Assembly (NCBI GenBank): GCA_013286595.1
Contig: JABDFI010000001.1
Location: 620-64,619 of the forward strand
Direction: 5' to 3'
Length of the DNA stretch: 64,000 bases
From: Chlamydiota bacterium
Lineage (GTDB): Bacteria; Chlamydiota; Chlamydiia; Chlamydiales; Rhabdochlamydiaceae
Shown: piece by piece, positions 24,828 through 32,953 of the stretch
Layout: every line of letters starts with the position of its first letter
Position numbering within the stretch: position 1 is the first letter of the stretch
Made by a program: the position numbers and the translations under genes
Notes under the pieces: model-generated
What the model saw: the letters and a program-made list of their open reading frames with translations, nothing else
What the model was told of the DNA's origin: nothing
Database searches by the model: none

Positions 24828-25240
24828 CTGAAGTAAGATGTCTAATGTCTAGAGAGGCAATTGCAAACACCCGACCCAGAAAAAAATTGATAAAATCACC
24901 CCATGAGTCACAAAGCCAATACGTCAACGACCTAGGGGCTGCCAAGTGTTTGGCTCTCTGTTAGTTGGAATGATTGGAGTTCTCCTTTTAACCCAATTCG
25001 CTGGAAATCGATGGTTTTAGTTGATTTTTATTTGGTTTAATAATAAAATCATAATAAACTTAACAACTTTATTTTATATGTACACAAAGAATGAGATAAT
25101 TTCTGATTTCATAAAAGAAGGGCAATCTTCAATTGTTCCTTCTTGCTTTGTATTGCGTTCTCATAAGCGGCGCTAAGCCGTATTTCTTTCCCTATTCTCA
25201 TATTTTTTATTTTCATTTTCTAAACCTAAATAGGATTATT
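24828..25240. other. Intergenic region with repeat fragment and gene debris
   Basis: This 413-bp gap starts with a truncated GAGGCAATTGC repeat (about 24853-24875), then carries the remnant described at 24883-25020, then about 200 bp of AT-rich sequence leading to the next gene. Confidence 0.6.
24883..25020 (+). pseudogene. C-terminal remnant of a third ankyrin-like paralogue
   Basis: Forty-five codons in one frame, with one internal TGA, read KIDKITP, stop, VTKPIRQRPRGCQVFGSLLVGMIGVLLLTQFAGNRWF. This aligns with the C-terminus of copy 1 (KIDKRISKP, then RRVVGGLMTLAMAVYFLAQFTELGL), including the hydrophobic segment and a nearby TAG. It is either a third copy or the lost original 3' end of copy 2. 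Confidence 0.6.
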
Positions 25241-26272
25241 ATGAGCGCATTACAACCATTATTAAATCAGGAATTTAGTCCCTTAAGTCTGGTGGGACAA
25301 GTTATTGAAGGAAAAGAAGCGAATAAACAAGAAAAATTGGCTAATACATTCGAGCGTTATCACCCTGGCATGATCGGTGGGGATGCTCTTACTAGTGCCT
25401 ACACGGGATTTACCGGTGTCCAGTATTTTGCTCCCTCCTTACAGGCTCTGTCCTGGGTGGGTTGGATGACCAGTTGTGTGGGAGAAGTGGGTGGTGCGAT
25501 CAATGTATGGGTCGCTTATCAAGAGTTCAAAGAAGCGTATACAGCGTATCGCAATGGTGACATGCTCAACATGTGGAAAATGGTCCTCGATGCCTTTTTT
25601 TTCGGGCTGATAGGAATCCTGATGATCATTGTCTCATTAGCCGTGAAAGTAGCTGCGTTGGGAGCGGTTGGTGCTTTCTTTGCGGCAAATCCCTGGATCC
25701 TTCCCGTGTTATTTTTTGTGATCACAATCCCCTTGATCACGGAGATAGGCATTCGCGTGTTGAATATCGCAACACACAAAGATTTAGCAGCACAACTGGA
25801 TCTAGCAGCGTTTAAACAGGTCATCGGTGATCAAGAAAACCAAGACAAGTGGTTACAATCATCTCCGTTGAGATCGCTGTTGTCAGAGGATGCTTCTCTG
25901 CAACAAGTCTCTGACATGATGGAGACCTTTCAGGCAGATATGGGAGTGGATGCTGCTTTGGAAGTTTTTAGATTGTTCGAATTACTTCTTCAACACCAGG
26001 AAGAAGCTCAACTTTTAGAACAACTTGAAAAGGCGCAACAAAAAATCAAGGAGTGGCATCAGGCGCAGTATGTCAGATTGGTACAACAGATTTTTTATGT
26101 CGTGGCCTTTATCTTAAGCATGGGTGCTTTAACACCCGGAGCTTCTGCGCGCATCATCAATGGGACGACCAATATGGCGATGTCAATTGCTAATTTGATT
26201 CCGTTAGGGATGGACATTTTTTGGCCCTTTAAAAGGAATGTGCCGATGGTTGTGCCGAAGGTGGAGGCCTAG
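25241..26272 (+). CDS. Membrane protein with paired hydrophobic segments
   Basis: 343 residues from the ATG at 25241 (AGGATTATT upstream). The longer open frame from 25133 lacks a binding site. Hydrophobic segments are near 50-80 (weaker), 112-135, 140-168 and 288-335. The middle (about 185-285) is soluble and helical, rich in Gln and Glu. Closely spaced hydrophobic hairpins are typical of chlamydial inclusion membrane (Inc) proteins, but some ordinary membrane proteins also look like this. I do not recognise the family. The stop TAG is followed at once by the palindrome AGAGGCAATTGCCTCT, shared with the convergent next gene. Confidence 0.65.
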   Translation: MSALQPLLNQEFSPLSLVGQVIEGKEANKQEKLANTFERYHPGMIGGDALTSAYTGFTGVQYFAPSLQALSWVGWMTSCVGEVGGAINVWVAYQEFKEAYTAYRNGDMLNMWKMVLDAFFFGLIGILMIIVSLAVKVAALGAVGAFFAANPWILPVLFFVITIPLITEIGIRVLNIATHKDLAAQLDLAAFKQVIGDQENQDKWLQSSPLRSLLSEDASLQQVSDMMETFQADMGVDAALEVFRLFELLLQHQEEAQLLEQLEKAQQKIKEWHQAQYVRLVQQIFYVVAFILSMGALTPGASARIINGTTNMAMSIANLIPLGMDIFWPFKRNVPMVVPKVEA

Positions 26273-26286
26273 AGGCAATTGCCTCT
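26271..26286. repeat. 16-bp perfect palindrome between convergent genes
   Basis: AGAGGCAATTGCCTCT is self-complementary and is the outer end of the GAGGCAATTGC family joined to itself. It lies between the stop codons of two convergent genes and might serve as a bidirectional terminator (inference), although no T-run follows. Confidence 0.6.
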
Positions 26287-26724
26287 CTAGGGCTGAAGTT
26301 CTTTGGAGAGAAGATCGAGTTCTTGGATTAAGATCCGCGTGGATTCGGGATAGTTGTCTAAGGATTTAAAAAATTGGGGGAGTTCAGAGGGCGTTTGAGC
26401 TGCATCTAGAAGCGTCATATGTGAGCTTCCTCCAGCCATATCTAAAGAGAGGTGTAATACGCTCATTAGGATAGGGAGGATCTCTTCTAATTTGTGGCGA
26501 AGAAAGCTATTGCCTATCTCTTGGAATTTGAAGGATTTAATCAGCTTGCTACAGTTAATCACATTCTCAGCAAAACTCTTTAAAAATTGAGAATCGGTGG
26601 CGAGATTGTGATTATCTAAGGATCGTTGGAGATGTTCAGCGAGCAGGTCAATGCTTAAGTGCAATTCCCGAATGAGATGAGGGTAATCTTCTTTTGGCGG
26701 AAAATGCTGAATAGGCTCTGCCAT
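26287..26724 (-). CDS. Small helical hypothetical protein
   Basis: 145 residues, predicted all-helical with heptad-like leucines (LIRELHLSIDLLAEHL near 17-32; LLSKELQP at the end). No signal peptide, membrane segment or known motif is seen. It lies downstream of folE on the same strand, 41 bp after its stop, and could be co-transcribed. The helical, acidic character would fit a chaperone or a regulatory protein, but the sequence does not show which. Confidence 0.6.
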   Translation of the reverse strand: MAEPIQHFPPKEDYPHLIRELHLSIDLLAEHLQRSLDNHNLATDSQFLKSFAENVINCSKLIKSFKFQEIGNSFLRHKLEEILPILMSVLHLSLDMAGGSSHMTLLDAAQTPSELPQFFKSLDNYPESTRILIQELDLLSKELQP

Positions 26725-26765
26725 TATAAATCCTTGTTTTATAATTTCAGTTTATTTTATTTTGT

Positions 26766-27413
26766 CTAAGTTGTCAAATTATTGAATAGCGTTGTTTTAT
26801 ATAAAGGGTCATTGTGGAAGATCCCTCGCAAGCAGGTAGTTAAGGTGCGACTTGAGGGGTGTTCTACTCCTCTGAGGGTCACACAGAAATGCTCTGCTTC
26901 TATGACTACGGCAACATCTTCAGTATGAAGAAGAATCGACAAGCAATCGGCAATTTGTGCCGTCAGGCGCTCTTGCAGTTGAGGGCGTCTACAGAAGTAA
27001 TCGACGATTCGGTTGATCTTAGAGAGCCCTAAGATGAGTTGGTTGGGAATGTAGGCCACTTGAGCCCTTCCGATGATGGGTACAAAGTGATGCTCACAGG
27101 TGCTCTTGACTGGGATCCCCTTAACGAGAATCATCCCTTGGGTCTCTTCGATGACGTCGTTATCCACGTAAGTCATGTCAGGAAAAGAGGTTGTGTCTAA
27201 TCCTCTAAAGAGCTCATGGATGTACATGTTAGCTATCCGGTCGGGTGTTTTGGAAAGCGAGGGATGATTGGTGTCTAGTCCTAAGATCTGCATGATCTCT
27301 TGAAAATGGGCAGCAATGGCATCCACTTTTTCTTGAGCGCTTAAGGGGGATGAGAAGGCGGGTTGGGGATGGTATGTGATGGCTGCTTGGTTGATAAGAT
27401 CTAATTCATTCAT
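26766..27413 (-). CDS. folE: GTP cyclohydrolase I
   Basis: 215 residues. Zinc and active-site blocks are clear: STCEHHFVPIIGRAQVAYIP near 107-126 with the Cys and two His, GLSKINRIVDYF near 133-144, and AEHFCVTLRGVEHP near 176-189 with the second zinc cysteine. The enzyme converts GTP to dihydroneopterin triphosphate, the first step of folate synthesis, in the cytoplasm. It is downstream of the ABC-F gene, separated by a short palindrome. Confidence 0.95.
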   Translation of the reverse strand: MNELDLINQAAITYHPQPAFSSPLSAQEKVDAIAAHFQEIMQILGLDTNHPSLSKTPDRIANMYIHELFRGLDTTSFPDMTYVDNDVIEETQGMILVKGIPVKSTCEHHFVPIIGRAQVAYIPNQLILGLSKINRIVDYFCRRPQLQERLTAQIADCLSILLHTEDVAVVIEAEHFCVTLRGVEHPSSRTLTTCLRGIFHNDPLYKTTLFNNLTT

Positions 27414-27424
27414 GCAGTTGCCTT

Positions 27425-27448
27425 TAGACCTCTTTCGACAGAGGTCTT
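27425..27448. repeat. Short palindrome with type-1 element ends
   Basis: AGACCTCTTTCGACAGAGGTCT is the terminal repeat of the type-1 palindromic element joined to itself with a tiny loop, preceded by TA. It lies between the ABC-F stop and the folE start. It may be a collapsed element or the minimal form. It could form a transcript hairpin. Confidence 0.6.
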
Positions 27449-27450
27449 TT

Positions 27451-29031
27451 TTAGTTCTTCGTACTTAAGTATTCGTCTAGTGGTCCTTTAAATGGTTTCA
27501 ATCCTTTTTCGTCGAAGGCTAAAATCGATGTGGCGCTATTGTTAATGAGATCGCGGTCATGACTTGCCACTAGCACTGTTCCTTTGTAGTCTTTCAATGC
27601 CCAGGAAAGAGCCGATACAGCTTCGAGATCGAGATGGTTATTGGGTTCATCGAGGATTAAGACATTGTAATTGCATAGCATGAGCCCACCGATGATCAAG
27701 CGCGCCGTTTCTCCTCCAGAAAGATGGGCCACAGGTTTAAAGGCGTCATCGCCTGAGAAAAGCATTTTTCCTAAAATGCTGCGCACATCTTGATCGTACA
27801 CACCCTCTCGTCTTTTCTTTAACCAGTCAAACACGGTAAGATTGCTTTTTTTATCGACAATTTCTGCGTGGTTTTGAGGGAAATAACCAATTTGGACTTG
27901 ATGGCCTAGTTCAATTCTTCCCCCATCAACCGGAAGCACACCTGCTAACATCTTGAGCAAAGTCGTTTTCCCTTTGCCGTTGTTTCCAATGATCCCGATT
28001 TTATCACCGCGAGTGATGTCGATAGAAAAATGGGAGATGACTTTTTTCCCATCATACCCTTTAGACACATCTTCCACTTGAAAGATGACTTGACCGGAGG
28101 GTTTTTCAGGAGGATAAAAGCGGATATAAGGGCGTTGGATGTTGGATTTTTTAAGCTCTTGTGGCTCCAAACGCTCAATTTCTCTCAAGCGCGATTGCAC
28201 TTGGCTAGCGCGTGTACCCGCTCCGAATTTAGCGACGAATTCGCGCAACTGAGAAACTTTTTTATCTTTGGATTTATTTTCAGATTCAGTTCGTTCGCGC
28301 ACTGCGGTCTTCGTGACAAGCATTTGATCGTAATTGCCAGGATAGATGATGACGGTCTCATAATCGATATCAGCGATATGGGTCGTGACAGCATTGAGGA
28401 AATGGCGGTCATGGCTCACGACGATCAACACGCCTTTATAGTTGTGGAGAAATTTTTCTAACCACCCAATCGATTCCATGTCGAGGTGGTTAGTGGGCTC
28501 GTCAAGAAGCAGGGCTTCGGGGTTGCCAAAGAGGGCTTGACACAATAGAACACGGAATTGTCGATCGGAAGGAATCGCGCTCATCTTCTCATGATGCAAT
28601 TCTGCGCCAACTCCCATGCCAGTTAGCAACATTTCAGCATCGGATTCAGCACTGTATCCATCTTCTTCGTTAACGATCTCTTCGAGCTCTCCTAATCTAA
28701 TCCCGATTTCGTCTGTGAGTTCGGCATCATAGAGCTTGTCCCGTTCTGCAAGTGTTTCCCACAACCGTTTATTGCCCATGATCACGACGTCGAGGACTTT
28801 AAAGTCTCGGAATTGTTCAATGTTCTGATTCAAGAAGCCCACGCGGCGAGGCAAGGTTACCGAACCACTTGTTGATTCTTCTGTGCCGATGATGATCTTG
28901 AGAAGAGTTGATTTACCACAGCCATTGGGGCCCGTTAATCCATAACGACATCCTGAATTGAAGGTCATCGAAATGTTTTCAAACAAAATACGGGGGCCGA
29001 CTTTTTTAGTAATTTCTCTTATGGTAATCAT
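27451..29031 (-). CDS. ABC-F family ATPase (ribosome-associated)
   Basis: 526 residues with two ATP-binding cassettes and no membrane part. The first has Walker A GPNGCGKSTLL near 35-45 and LLDEPTNHLDMES near 176-188. A linker of the ABC-F type is at about 240-320. The second has Walker A GNNGKGKTTLL near 349-359, the signature LSGGE near 434, and LILDEPNNHLDLEA near 455-468. ABC-F proteins act on the ribosome, as translation factors or in antibiotic resistance. It is the homologue of the gene next to xerC in Chlamydia. The YbiT-like group is most likely, but I cannot be sure. Confidence 0.92.
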   Translation of the reverse strand: MITIREITKKVGPRILFENISMTFNSGCRYGLTGPNGCGKSTLLKIIIGTEESTSGSVTLPRRVGFLNQNIEQFRDFKVLDVVIMGNKRLWETLAERDKLYDAELTDEIGIRLGELEEIVNEEDGYSAESDAEMLLTGMGVGAELHHEKMSAIPSDRQFRVLLCQALFGNPEALLLDEPTNHLDMESIGWLEKFLHNYKGVLIVVSHDRHFLNAVTTHIADIDYETVIIYPGNYDQMLVTKTAVRERTESENKSKDKKVSQLREFVAKFGAGTRASQVQSRLREIERLEPQELKKSNIQRPYIRFYPPEKPSGQVIFQVEDVSKGYDGKKVISHFSIDITRGDKIGIIGNNGKGKTTLLKMLAGVLPVDGGRIELGHQVQIGYFPQNHAEIVDKKSNLTVFDWLKKRREGVYDQDVRSILGKMLFSGDDAFKPVAHLSGGETARLIIGGLMLCNYNVLILDEPNNHLDLEAVSALSWALKDYKGTVLVASHDRDLINNSATSILAFDEKGLKPFKGPLDEYLSTKN

Positions 29032-29068
29032 GCGAACTCAAAATTTTAAAAAATTGTGACTTATTTTA

Positions 29069-29236
29069 TACTGCGCCCGTTTAGGTTGTGCGAATTTTGA
29101 CTCTGCGAGACAAAGCCAAATCGAAGCGTAGCGGTCCGAACGAGGAAGACCATCCCCTGTAGGGAAGGCTGACGAGAGGATTGATTTGGCAAAGTCGTAG
29201 CCAGTCAAAATTCGCACAAACTAAGCGGGCGTAGTA
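29069..29236. mobile_element. Palindromic element between ABC-F gene and xerC
   Basis: The ends ACTGCGCCCGTTTAG and CTAAGCGGGCGTAGT are imperfect inverted repeats that continue through TTGTGCGAATTTTGACT and its complement. Flanks are TA on both sides. The interior shares GACAAAGCCAA and GTAGCCAG with the element at 7010-7166. It occupies nearly all of the divergent intergenic space, so it must carry or flank both promoters. Confidence 0.75.
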
Positions 29237-29262
29237 TATCATAAGGTTCAAAGTGAAACAAG

Positions 29263-30249
29263 ATGGAAAATGCAATGCGCCCCTTCTCTCTCATGGTATA
29301 TCGATTTCTCCACTATCTGAAGGTGGTCAAACAGGCTTCTGATCACACAATCCGCAATTATTGTTTAGATCTGGAAGCTTTTAAATTCTTTTTTGAAACT
29401 CGAGTTTTAAACATCACTCCTCCTTCGTCCAAGCTTGACTATAAGAACTTAACTCTCAAACCCGAGGGTTTTGGAATTGAGTTAATCGATAAAAGAGCAT
29501 TGAGGGCCTATTTGGCAGATCAAGCTGCCAAACAATCGACTAAAAAGACCGTCTTGCGACGGCTATCTGCTCTGCGTTCATTTTTTCGGTTTTTGCTTAA
29601 AGAAAAAGTTGTGACCTATAATCCCCTTGATGAGATCGAAAGTCCTAAGGGAGAAAAAAAACTTCCTCAATCCTTGTGTTATGAACAAGTCGAGCACTTG
29701 ATGGCGCAGCCCGATACGACAAGTTATCTAGGCTTGCGTGATCGGTGCATCATGGAATTGCTCTACAGCAGCGCCTTGCGCATTAGCGAAGTGGCTGCGA
29801 TGAATCGCGAGGATATTGATAAGCAGGCAAAGGTGATTCGCGTGATGGGAAAAGGGAAGAAGCAGCGCATGATTCCGATCACAGAGACCGCTGTGCGTTG
29901 GATAGTTAGCTATCTCGATCATCATGACAGACCAGAAGAGGCTGATTCACGGGCTGTTTTTCTCAACAAATGGGGCAAGCGGATATCTGTTCGTTCTCTC
30001 GATCGCAACTTTGAAAGCTATCTGCTCAAAAGCGGATTGAGCGGAAGGATTACACCCCACACCATCCGTCACACCATTGCCACTCACTGGCTCGAAAAGG
30101 GGATGGATCTCAAGACCATCCAGATTCTTCTAGGGCACAGTTCTCTTGCCACTACCACAATCTACACCCAAGTTTCCACCCGCCTCAAACGCGATGTCTA
30201 CGACAAAGCTCATCCTCTTTCTTTTGTGAAAGAAAATGTTGATGATTGA
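29263..30249 (+). CDS. xerC: Tyrosine recombinase XerC
   Basis: 328 residues. The N-terminal core-binding SAM-like domain (about 8-125) has YLKVVKQASDHTIRNYCLDL. The catalytic domain shows LLYSSALRISEVAAMN near 165-180 with the first Arg, HTIRHTIATHWLEKG near 266-280 with His and the second Arg, LGHSSLATTTIYTQ near 290-303 with His and the nucleophile Tyr. It resolves chromosome dimers at dif together with a second Xer protein. A 30-residue insert near 48-78 is usual for chlamydial XerC as I remember it. Start at 29263; an ATG at 29272 is an alternative. Confidence 0.94.
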   Translation: MENAMRPFSLMVYRFLHYLKVVKQASDHTIRNYCLDLEAFKFFFETRVLNITPPSSKLDYKNLTLKPEGFGIELIDKRALRAYLADQAAKQSTKKTVLRRLSALRSFFRFLLKEKVVTYNPLDEIESPKGEKKLPQSLCYEQVEHLMAQPDTTSYLGLRDRCIMELLYSSALRISEVAAMNREDIDKQAKVIRVMGKGKKQRMIPITETAVRWIVSYLDHHDRPEEADSRAVFLNKWGKRISVRSLDRNFESYLLKSGLSGRITPHTIRHTIATHWLEKGMDLKTIQILLGHSSLATTTIYTQVSTRLKRDVYDKAHPLSFVKENVDD

Positions 30250-30725
30250 GAGAGAAAAAAGGAAAAAAGAAGAGTTTTAATGAAGGGCCTTACTATTTCA
30301 TTATGTCGGGGACAAAGCACTTGCGTGTCGATTGTCCCCCGCAACCCCCTTGAGCCTCACCTTGCTGCGCCAAATCGCGTGCTGGGAAGCAGGGTGTGTG
30401 GAACACTACCCTGCCCGCTCTGGTGAGCTTTCCTGCGCTGCAATTTTGCATTGCAATCTGAGGCCTCTGGCTGCTTCGTGCGCTCGTTCCCCGCCCGGTG
30501 GCGGGGGCCCCCTCTTCGCGTCGCTCGCAGAGGCCCTTCATTTTCCCTTCGGACCCACAAACAAGTTTTCCATTCAACTAGCTGCCCTCTTAAAAACCTC
30601 GGGCTGCCTTCTGCGCTCTTTCCACGCCAGATTGCGTCTCGGTAGCGGGGGCCCCTCTTCGCGTCTCTCGCAGAGGCTCTTCATTTATCCCTTCAGGAAC
30701 AGCCCTTCTCTTTCTTCAAGTGGGA
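30250..30725. other. Intergenic region with GC-rich repeats
   Basis: A 476-bp stretch between xerC and hicB. Two tandem copies of a GC-rich repeat lie at about 30468-30560 and 30600-30690 (core CTCTTCGCGTCGCTCGCAGA). Open frames here are by-products of the GC-rich composition, and I see no gene. Confidence 0.6.
30468..30690. repeat. GC-rich repeat, two tandem copies
   Basis: Each unit runs from CTGCTTCGTGCGCTCGTTCC (or a close variant) through GGGGCCCC, TCGCAGAGG and CTTCATTTTCCCTTC. Related copies are at 53008-53100 (same orientation) and 31474-31531 (inverted fragment). The composition is clearly more GC-rich than the surroundings. Confidence 0.75.
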
Positions 30726-31151
30726 TTATCGCAAGATTTTATCTAAGGAAAGCGCAGGAAAAAGTAGGACAAGTTTATAAATCAAATCTAGAGTAGGATT
30801 GCATCTTCTCTCCAGTCTTTGATAGCTATAAATTCCCTTCATTCCTAAGTGGTCAGCAACTTCTCTTTGCGTCATTCCTTGCTTAATTCTTTGCTGTCGA
30901 ATAGAAAAAGCAAGAGCCACAGAAGGTTCAACAGGAACTTCTACAATACTACGACTTGCCTTGAGCGAGGTTTTGGGAAGAGGAGCCAAATGTTTAGAAT
31001 CTTCACTTTCCTCTAAGTAAAGATTAAGAGCCTCTTGCATATTTGCCTCTAAAGCCTCTTTTGTATCACCTTGAGTGACGCATCCTGGAAGCTCGATACA
31101 TTCTGCCCAAAAGCTCTTTTTCTCTTTATGAACTTTGAAGTGGTATCGCAT
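30726..31151 (-). CDS. hicB: HicB-family antitoxin
   Basis: 141 residues. The N-terminal partial RNase-H-like fold (about 1-55) has FWAECIELPGCVTQGDTKEALEA in two blocks around residues 14-36, the HicB hallmark. The C-terminal half carries a helix-turn-helix (RQQRIKQGMTQREVADHLGM near 85-104) for operator binding. HicB neutralises HicA and represses the operon. The ATG overlaps the hicA stop by one base (TAATG). Order toxin then antitoxin is usual for hicAB. Confidence 0.92.
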   Translation of the reverse strand: MRYHFKVHKEKKSFWAECIELPGCVTQGDTKEALEANMQEALNLYLEESEDSKHLAPLPKTSLKASRSIVEVPVEPSVALAFSIRQQRIKQGMTQREVADHLGMKGIYSYQRLERRCNPTLDLIYKLVLLFPALSLDKILR

Positions 31152-31339
31152 TATTTATCTCCGTCAAGTTGTTTTCTCAAGGCCATTTCAAGGCCCTTTT
31201 TCAGTTCTTTATGCGCTGGGATAATTACCGTTTTATTTCCTTTTCTTAATTTCATGTGGGACCCTTTTCCTGCGCCCTTCACTTCTTCATAGCCGTGCTT
31301 CTTGAATAACTTAGCTAATTCTTTTCCACTAATAGGCAC
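31151..31339 (-). CDS. hicA: HicA-family mRNA interferase toxin
   Basis: 62 residues with the small dsRBD-like fold: KELAKLFKKHGYEEVKGAGK, then GSHMKLRKGNKTVIIPAH, where the histidine of GSH is the expected catalytic residue. It starts at GTG with AAGGGA eight bases upstream. HicA cleaves mRNA and blocks translation unless bound by HicB. The residues needed for activity appear intact. Confidence 0.92.
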   Translation of the reverse strand: MPISGKELAKLFKKHGYEEVKGAGKGSHMKLRKGNKTVIIPAHKELKKGLEMALRKQLDGDK

Positions 31340-31364
31340 GATTATTCCCTTTGCATATCTTCCT

Positions 31365-31392
31365 ATTATACCAAATATATTTGGTGCGTCAA
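31365..31392 (-). promoter_or_regulatory. hicAB promoter with embedded operator
   Basis: On the minus strand TTGACG (31392-31387), a 16-bp spacer and TATAAT (31370-31365) form a near-ideal vegetative promoter 26 bp before the hicA start. The spacer contains the perfect palindrome CCAAATATATTTGG (31371-31384), a likely HicB binding site. Binding there would block RNA polymerase directly. Confidence 0.85.
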
Positions 31393-31668
31393 TGTTCTTT
31401 TAATCGATAGATTTATAAATTACTGATTCTGAGTGCCGGAGGCTTCTTAAGGGGCTGGGGTGAAGGAAAAATTATTCGTGGTCCCGAAGGGAAAATGAAG
31501 GGTCGTCTGCGAGCGAAGCGAGGGGGCCCCGCCAAATATTTTATCGCCTTGACGTCGAAATATTAGTAAGAGATGGTGCTGTTACCTATAAAATAACTTG
31601 CTCGGCGCCAAAGATTCCTCTTAAAAAAAACCTTGTAAAACGCTCAACTCGCAAAAGAGTAAATCGTT
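31393..31668. other. Intergenic region upstream of hicA, with an inverted GC-rich repeat fragment
   Basis: Between the hicAB promoter and the rnpB terminator I see one notable item: 31474-31531 is an inverted fragment of the GC-rich repeat found at 30468-30690, so hicAB is bracketed by inverted copies. No gene is evident. Confidence 0.6.
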
Positions 31669-31675
31669 AAAAAAA

Positions 31676-32022
31676 TCGGGAAAGCGATAAGCCGGATCCT
31701 GTTTTGGACAATCATTCCTCTAGGGACTTTATCGCTAAAATCCTCAAGCGACTATTTGGAAGGCTCTTGCGGAGAACAAGTTTAACGCCTTCTTGTCTTG
31801 CTTCAGATAGGGTTTGTAGCGCCCAACATCTCTGTCAGTGCGGCTAACTCATGAAGTTAGCATTTTCAGCCTACTAGCTATAGAGTAATCTATAGCTACG
31901 GTATGTTTTCTGTGACACTTTCCGTAGCCTTGCGGCCCCTAGTCTTTCACTAGTATCTTCTCCTGCGAAGTCCAGACTTTCCTCTCCCAGTTTTTGCTGG
32001 CAGCGATTGTCCGCTTTCCCGA
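31676..32022 (-). ncRNA. rnpB: RNase P RNA, bacterial class A
   Basis: About 347 nt. The 5' part reads GGAAAGCGGACAATCGCTGC and then GGGAGAGGAAAGTCTGGACT, the conserved P4-adjacent block. Near the 3' end is AGAGGAATGATTGTCC followed by ACAGGATCCGGCTTATCG, the conserved P4 partner and the GGCTTAT-type tail. Eleven bases at each end (TCGGGAAAGCG with CGCTTTCCCGA) form helix P1, and TTTTTTT follows as a terminator. It is the catalytic RNA that removes tRNA 5' leaders. It starts seven bases after the stop of the cdsZ-like gene on the same strand. Confidence 0.96.
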
Positions 32023-32029
32023 TAACTTG

Positions 32030-32797
32030 TTAAGCACTCGCTGTGCGACGGCGACGGCGGCGTGTGGCAGCGGCAGTCCCTTCAAGGGCTTCGCTTTCTT
32101 GCCAGTAGTGGATGCGTGAGCAATGCTCGCAGAAGATCAGGTTTTCTCCCTTGCGCACTAAGTTTTCATGTTGAGCGGTTAAGACGATGTGGCAACCGCT
32201 GCATGTACGGTTTTCAATAGGTACAATGACGCGATCTTTTTTATTGCGGAGCAATTTCTCGTAAATGGCTAGGATCTCTGGGTTGGATTTGGTGGCGAGG
32301 CTATCGCGTTGGCTTTTTAAATTGAGGCCTTCATCATTGATCATTTTGATACTAGATTGAATTTCTCTTTCTAAAGCCAAGCTGCTCTCTTCTGAGCTTT
32401 TCAAACTATCTTTAATGCGCTCGTGAAGCTCTTCTTCAGAGACTCGCTTATCCACGAGATCGGACACTTTTTGTTCTAAAGAGATCTTTTCTCTCTCAAT
32501 TTGGGTCATTTCTTGAGTGAGAGCGTTGAATTCATCAGCTTTTTTGACATTGGCTTGCTGAGCTTCTAGTTTTTTGCTGCGCGCAAGAAGGTCTTGGATT
32601 TTTTGCTCGAGTGTCTGAATGCTTTTGCTGTGGTCTTCAATCTCGGTCTGTTTTTCAGTGAGTTGCTGGCGGAGCTCTTTTCGAAGATCTTCAATCTGAA
32701 GGAGTTCTTTCTGACGCTCTTTTTTGATGCGGAGGAGGCGAAGCATCTTCATGTCGAGCTCTTGGATATCTAAAATGTCTTTAAGATCTTCGAGCAT
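32030..32797 (-). CDS. CT398/CdsZ-like coiled-coil zinc-ribbon protein
   Basis: 255 residues. Residues about 8-180 form a long charged coiled coil. A C4 zinc ribbon follows: CSGC near 203-206 and CEHC near 226-229. The C-terminus is Arg-rich (TRRRRRRTASA). This is the architecture of C. trachomatis CT398, reported to bind sigma-54 and type III secretion components (from memory), and of the wider DUF164 family. It lies directly upstream of rnpB. The Arg tail is unusual and could bind RNA or DNA (inference). Confidence 0.85.
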   Translation of the reverse strand: MLEDLKDILDIQELDMKMLRLLRIKKERQKELLQIEDLRKELRQQLTEKQTEIEDHSKSIQTLEQKIQDLLARSKKLEAQQANVKKADEFNALTQEMTQIEREKISLEQKVSDLVDKRVSEEELHERIKDSLKSSEESSLALEREIQSSIKMINDEGLNLKSQRDSLATKSNPEILAIYEKLLRNKKDRVIVPIENRTCSGCHIVLTAQHENLVRKGENLIFCEHCSRIHYWQESEALEGTAAATRRRRRRTASA

Positions 32798-32953
32798 AGG
32801 AATCCTTATGATTAGATAAATGGTATCTTGTGGCGATAGATTAGCGTCTTTCTTGAATATTGCTCAAGCAAAAATTGAGAATTTGGCTGCCCCTGCTTTA
32901 CTTTTAAAAAAAATATTGACAATGTGCAAATTAGTTAACTTAGGAAGAGCGTC

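Noticed and set aside
30293..30796. GC-rich open frames of 64-154 codons after xerC.
   Set aside because: They are overlapping frames on both strands in repeated GC-rich sequence, and the same translated pieces recur at 53000. This suggests repeat DNA rather than proteins.
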